Below are positions 5,828 to 8,303 of a stretch of 8,303 bases of DNA, one piece after another. The stretch is taken from contig DASUZD010000358.1 in NCBI GenBank assembly GCA_036377055.1, positions 1-8,303 of the forward strand, given 5' to 3'. The position numbers and the translations under genes are program-made. Origin of the DNA: DASUZD01 sp036377055. GTDB taxonomy: Bacteria > Actinomycetota > Thermoleophilia > Gaiellales > Gaiellaceae. Each line of letters starts with the position of its first letter. Within the stretch, counting starts at the first letter, position 1. The notes beneath the pieces are model-generated. The model made no database searches. It saw nothing but the letters and a program-made list of their open reading frames with translations, and had not been told where the DNA came from.

Positions 5828-6291
5828 TGGAGCTCCTTTCGTCGCAGGCGGCGGACGCCCGACGAGGCGGCCTGCCGCGCGGCGTCCGCACTCGAGCCGA
5901 GAGCGGTGCCGATCTGGGCGTAGCTGCGGTCGTAGCCGTAGCGAAGGACGACGGCGGCGCGTTCGGTCGCGGGCAGCTGGCCGGCGAGATGCTCGATCTC
6001 GGCGTAAGCCGGTCGGCTGTCTTCGCGGCCGCTCGGTTCCTCTGGCGTGGCGGGAACACTGCGCCGCCGATGGACGTCGATCGCGACGCGCTCCGCGATC
6101 GTGTACGCCCACGCACGCAGGTCGCGGCCGTGCTCGAGGCGGTCGTACGCGCGCAGCGCCTTCAGGAACGTCTCCTGGAACGCGTCCTCGGCCTCCGCGC
6201 GCCCGAGCCTACGGCGGAGGAACGCGAGGATCTCGCCGCTCCAGGTCTCGTAGAACCGCTCGAAGGGCGGGATCGCCACGTCGTCCATCAT
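5824..6291 (-). CDS. ECF-type (sigma-70 family) RNA polymerase sigma factor
   Basis: A 155-residue alternative sigma factor. Region 2 spans about residues 10-77 (FYETWSGEILAFLRRRLG, then EDAFQETFLKALRAYD, which contacts core polymerase, then LRAWAYTIAERVAIDVHRRR, which reads the -10 element). A short acidic linker rich in Pro/Glu/Ser follows (about 78-97). Region 4 spans about 99-152, with LPATERAAVVLRYGYDRSYAQIGTALG and the recognition helix ending VRRLRRKEL. There is no region 1 or 3, as expected for ECF factors. The frame starts with two ATG codons in a row (6291 and 6288), and either could be used. No clear Shine-Dalgarno sequence precedes them. The stop overlaps the ogt start by 4 nt. 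No anti-sigma gene is adjacent, which is unusual for an ECF factor. It is divergent from the PfkB kinase, with 42 nt between starts. Confidence 0.95.
   Translation of the reverse strand: MMDDVAIPPFERFYETWSGEILAFLRRRLGRAEAEDAFQETFLKALRAYDRLEHGRDLRAWAYTIAERVAIDVHRRRSVPATPEEPSGREDSRPAYAEIEHLAGQLPATERAAVVLRYGYDRSYAQIGTALGSSADAARQAASSGVRRLRRKELQ
5833..5839 (-). promoter_or_regulatory. Shine-Dalgarno sequence of ogt inside the sigma-factor gene
   Basis: Minus-strand AAAGGAG lies 5 nt before the GTG at 5827, within the last codons of the sigma gene. Together with the GTGA stop/start overlap it decides the ogt start and implies translational coupling. Confidence 0.75.
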
Positions 6292-6321
6292 CGGGTCTAA
6301 CGCGGGAGCGTGCCGAGGTGT

Positions 6322-6327
6322 GAGACT
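6322..6327 (+). promoter_or_regulatory. Possible leaderless -10 box of the PfkB-kinase gene
   Basis: GAGACT ends 6 nt before the GTG at 6334, the same layout as before the UbiB-like and response-regulator genes. It matches only the A and last T of TANNNT. A GAGGTG at 6315-6320 is too far (13 nt) to be a convincing ribosome site. Confidence 0.22.
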
Positions 6328-6333
6328 CGCGCT

Positions 6334-7158
6334 GTGCAGGTCGCGGTCGTCGGGCACGTGGAGTGGGTGGAGTTCGCGCGGGTCGAGCGGACGCCGGCCG
6401 CCGGCGACATCGTGCACGCAACGGACGTCTGGTCCGAGGCAGCGGGCGGCGGCGCGGTAGCAGCGGTCCAGCTTGCGCGCCTCGCCGGGGAGGCGACGCT
6501 CTTCACCGTCCTCGGCAACGACGAGCTCGGCCGGCGCGCCCGCAAGCAGCTGACGGCCCAGGGCGTGACCGTTCGGGCCGTGGTCGCGAAGGAGCCGCAG
6601 CGGCGCGCGTTCACGCTCCTCGATGGCAGCGGAGAGCGCACGATCGTCGTCCTGGGCGCGAAGCAGAGGCCGTCGGGCGAGGAGGGCCGGCTCCCGTGGG
6701 AGGAGCTCCGGTCGGTCGATGCCGTGTTCTTCGTCAGCGGCGACGTGGCGGCGCTGCGCGCGGCGCGCCACGCGCGTGTGCTCGTCGCGACCGCGCGCGA
6801 GCTCGCGACGCTTCGGGACGGCGAGGTCGAGCTCGACGCGCTCGTCGGCAGCGGCGAGGACGAGGGCGAGCGGTACGGTCCCGGCGAGCTGAATCCGCCG
6901 CCGCGCCTCGTCGTCACGACCTCGGGCGCCCTCGGCGGCTGGATGAACCCGGGCGGGCCGTTCCGCGCCGCGCCGATCCCAGGCCCGGTCGAGGACGCGT
7001 ACGGCTGCGGCGACTGCTTCGCAGCCGGCCTCACGTTCGCGCTCGGCGAAGGCCGCTCCCCGACGGACGCGGTGGAGCTCGCCGCCCGCTGCGGAGCCGC
7101 CGTCCTGACGGGTCGCGGCCCGTACGAGGGCCAGCTGCTCCGCGCTCGCGCGCTGTGA
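6334..7158 (+). CDS. PfkB/ribokinase-family carbohydrate kinase
   Basis: A 274-residue small-molecule kinase of the PfkB (ribokinase) superfamily, transferring phosphate from ATP to the hydroxyl of a sugar or nucleoside-like substrate. The N-terminus MQVAVVGHVEW is a typical first strand. AAGGGAVAAVQLARLAG (about 37-52) is the substrate-side Gly-rich PfkB signature, followed by LGNDELGRRA. The C-terminal signature is EDAYGCGDCFAAGLTFALGEG (about 220-240), with catalytic base D227 in the anion-hole motif; the usual DTxGAGD reads DAYGCGD here. The substrate cannot be told from sequence; length and motifs exclude neither ribokinase-like nor fructokinase-like activity. The GTG at 6334 is preferred over the GTG at 6310, which would add eight residues (starting MPRCETRA) before the first strand. 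The gene is transcribed away from the sigma-ogt operon and converges on the RES toxin gene (8 nt between stops). No pathway genes are nearby. Confidence 0.9.
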   Translation: MQVAVVGHVEWVEFARVERTPAAGDIVHATDVWSEAAGGGAVAAVQLARLAGEATLFTVLGNDELGRRARKQLTAQGVTVRAVVAKEPQRRAFTLLDGSGERTIVVLGAKQRPSGEEGRLPWEELRSVDAVFFVSGDVAALRAARHARVLVATARELATLRDGEVELDALVGSGEDEGERYGPGELNPPPRLVVTTSGALGGWMNPGGPFRAAPIPGPVEDAYGCGDCFAAGLTFALGEGRSPTDAVELAARCGAAVLTGRGPYEGQLLRARAL

Positions 7159-7166
7159 CGTCCGGG

Positions 7167-7814
7167 TTACGGTTCCGCGATCACGACCCCGGCAGCGTTC
7201 GCAGCGGCGCAGAGGAGCTCGAACCCCTTTCCCGAGGCGAGCGGAAGCGTCGGCCCGTCGATTTTTAGCGGCTTGTCCGTCCGAGCGAAGACGATCAGCG
7301 CCAGCCCGCCCGGGAACTGACGCGACACCCACAGAAGTCCATCGAAGCTCGCGTCGTACGCGGCCTGTCCCCACGCCGCCGTTGCGCGATAGGCGGGTGG
7401 CCCTGGCTCGATCAGCGTCCCCTGCGTCGCGCCGACGCGCCGCATTCCGTGGCCGCGGAGGCTGACGACTCGGAGGTCGCGTCCACAGACGACCGGCGTC
7501 AGCGCGAACGTGTCGACGACTGACCTGGGGAGATGCTTCGGACCGCCCGTCACGTCGAGGTCGTGGAACGGGCCCTCGCTGATTGCGCCGTCCTCCGAGT
7601 CGCCGACGTACGCGGTGGGCACCCATGTGCGCGCCGGGTTGCGCGTGTCTCGGATCGGCCGGAACCGCCCGGAGCTGTCGGTTGGATTGAACGAGTCCGC
7701 GGGGCGGGAGAGAGGGTGCGCTCGCCACAGTCGCATCCCCTCGGTCACGACCTCCGCCAGTGGGTCGAACGGGTCGGGCGGCGGAGGGATCGCCGCAACC
7801 GATGACGTAGCCAC
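7167..7814 (-). CDS. RES-domain toxin of a RES/Xre toxin-antitoxin system
   Basis: A 215-residue RES-family protein. Known RES toxins (MbcT of Mycobacterium tuberculosis, ParT) act on NAD+, either degrading it or using it to ADP-ribosylate a target, and so stop growth. The domain is named for conserved Arg, Glu and Ser. Candidates here are R31 (LWRAHP), E80 (AYVGDSEDGAISE) and S164 (GLLWVSRQFPGG), with Y69 as the conserved aromatic. GRFRPI (49-54) is also typical. The domain fills about residues 24-190, with a short Pro-rich start and an Ala-rich C-terminal tail. The GTG at 7814 lies 3 nt after the antitoxin stop, so translation is probably coupled; there is no separate Shine-Dalgarno sequence. 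Antitoxin-first order is the norm for this family. The family call is firm; activity is inferred from the preserved key residues. Confidence 0.88.
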   Translation of the reverse strand: MATSSVAAIPPPPDPFDPLAEVVTEGMRLWRAHPLSRPADSFNPTDSSGRFRPIRDTRNPARTWVPTAYVGDSEDGAISEGPFHDLDVTGGPKHLPRSVVDTFALTPVVCGRDLRVVSLRGHGMRRVGATQGTLIEPGPPAYRATAAWGQAAYDASFDGLLWVSRQFPGGLALIVFARTDKPLKIDGPTLPLASGKGFELLCAAANAAGVVIAEP

Positions 7815-7817
7815 GGG

Positions 7818-8303
7818 CTAGTACGGGATCGCGCTCAGCTGCGCTGCCGCTGCCTCGACTCGGTCGGGCTCCTGGTCGAGAACGTCCACCGAGCGCATGC
7901 CGTCGAGCGAGGCTAGGGCCGACGCGAACCAAAGGGCGACTTCCCAGTCGTGCACTCCTGCACGCTCGAGCTCCCGCAGGATGCGGGTGACCTGCGGCTT
8001 CGGCCGCCCGTCCGACTGGAACTGGAACATCGGGAATCGAAGGCCCGACGCCGTCGGCACGGCGAAGATCCGCCCCTGCTTGCGCCATCCTTGCGCCAGC
8101 GCGGCGCGATTCTGCGCGGCCGAGCCGTACAGCTCGGCCACCTCGCCGCTCGAGAGCGTCGGAAACTCGTCGAGGAAGGCTGCACGCGCGGCGGCGTTGC
8201 GTCGCGCCTGCTCGAGCACGGGCGTCGACGGGATCGGCTCGTCGGGCATGAGCGCCGTCACGAGGAGCGCGAAGCGATCGCGGTCTCGCACGAACTGCTC
8301 CAA
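7818..8303 (-). CDS. Xre/MbcA/ParS-like antitoxin partner of the RES toxin (5' end possibly outside window)
   Basis: 161 residues are visible and the frame is open to the window edge. The first codon seen is TTG, which could be the start or internal. Residues about 1-45 are helical with no clear motif. About 49-80 is a helix-turn-helix (TLSSGEVAELYG, then WRKQGRIFAVP) of the type that precedes a DUF2384-like region. FPMFQFQSDGRPKPQVTRIL (90-109) links to the C-terminal toxin-binding domain (about 110-155; HDWEVALWFASALASLDGMR, VDVLDQEPDRVEAAA), which is characteristic of RES-partner antitoxins (the usual pattern ends in LW...LdGr.PlDlL...p.rV..aA). It should neutralise the RES protein by binding over its active site and repress the operon through the HTH. 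It ends 3 nt before the toxin gene. The identity rests on motif pattern plus gene order. Confidence 0.85.
   Translation of the reverse strand: MEQFVRDRDRFALLVTALMPDEPIPSTPVLEQARRNAAARAAFLDEFPTLSSGEVAELYGSAAQNRAALAQGWRKQGRIFAVPTASGLRFPMFQFQSDGRPKPQVTRILRELERAGVHDWEVALWFASALASLDGMRSVDVLDQEPDRVEAAAAQLSAIPY

Noticed and set aside
5273..6112. A 279-residue version of Ogt starting inside the sigma gene
   Set aside because: The first 95 residues are out-of-frame sigma coding sequence rich in Arg. The GTG at 5827 has a good ribosome site and overlaps the sigma stop.
5824..8088. A 754-codon minus-strand open frame joining the sigma factor to a long N-terminal extension
   Set aside because: The extension is antisense to the PfkB kinase and overlaps the RES and antitoxin genes. 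Its Arg/Ala-rich sequence shows no domain, and the recognisable sigma factor begins at the tandem ATG near 6291.

Overview
The DNA is very GC-rich, uses GTG starts freely, and carries a fused SecDF, an orphan winged-helix response regulator, an ECF sigma factor coupled to a DNA-repair methyltransferase, and a RES/Xre toxin-antitoxin pair. Together these suggest a high-GC actinobacterium, possibly class Thermoleophilia (Gaiellales or Solirubrobacterales). That placement is inference from composition and gene content; no rRNA or other taxonomic marker is present. No tRNA, rRNA, CRISPR array or insertion sequence was recognised.

Left part, plus strand (1-3444): the 3' portion of a fused secDF gene (protein export motor, cut by the window edge), then a small coiled-coil protein overlapping it by 17 nt, then a complete AarF/UbiB/ABC1-type membrane-anchored atypical kinase. 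Convergent to the kinase, with 8 nt between stop codons, lies a small minus-strand zinc-ribbon gene (3453-3705). One extra base puts its start and CxxxH half out of frame with the rest.

Middle (3706-5291): an OmpR-type response regulator whose receiver has lost the phosphoacceptor Asp and the conserved Thr/Ser and Lys. A 7-bp inverted repeat and a possible leaderless promoter precede it. Next comes a secreted Thr/Ser-rich protein with one conserved Cys/His module and a basic Lys/Pro/Gly tail. A strong hairpin ends this gene and overlaps the 3' end of the convergent ogt gene.

Right part (5273-8303): on the minus strand, an ECF-type sigma factor and Ogt (O6-alkylguanine-DNA alkyltransferase) overlap by GTGA, so they probably form one translationally coupled operon. 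Divergent from it is a PfkB-family sugar kinase. Convergent to that is a minus-strand RES-domain toxin preceded, 3 nt away, by its Xre/MbcA-like antitoxin, which runs to the window edge.

Most genes are familiar families. The points most worth a second look are the frameshifted zinc-ribbon gene, the degenerate receiver, the sigma-Ogt coupling without an adjacent anti-sigma gene, and a recurring NANNNT box 6-7 nt before three starts that lack a Shine-Dalgarno sequence. I did not find a clearly new multi-gene system.
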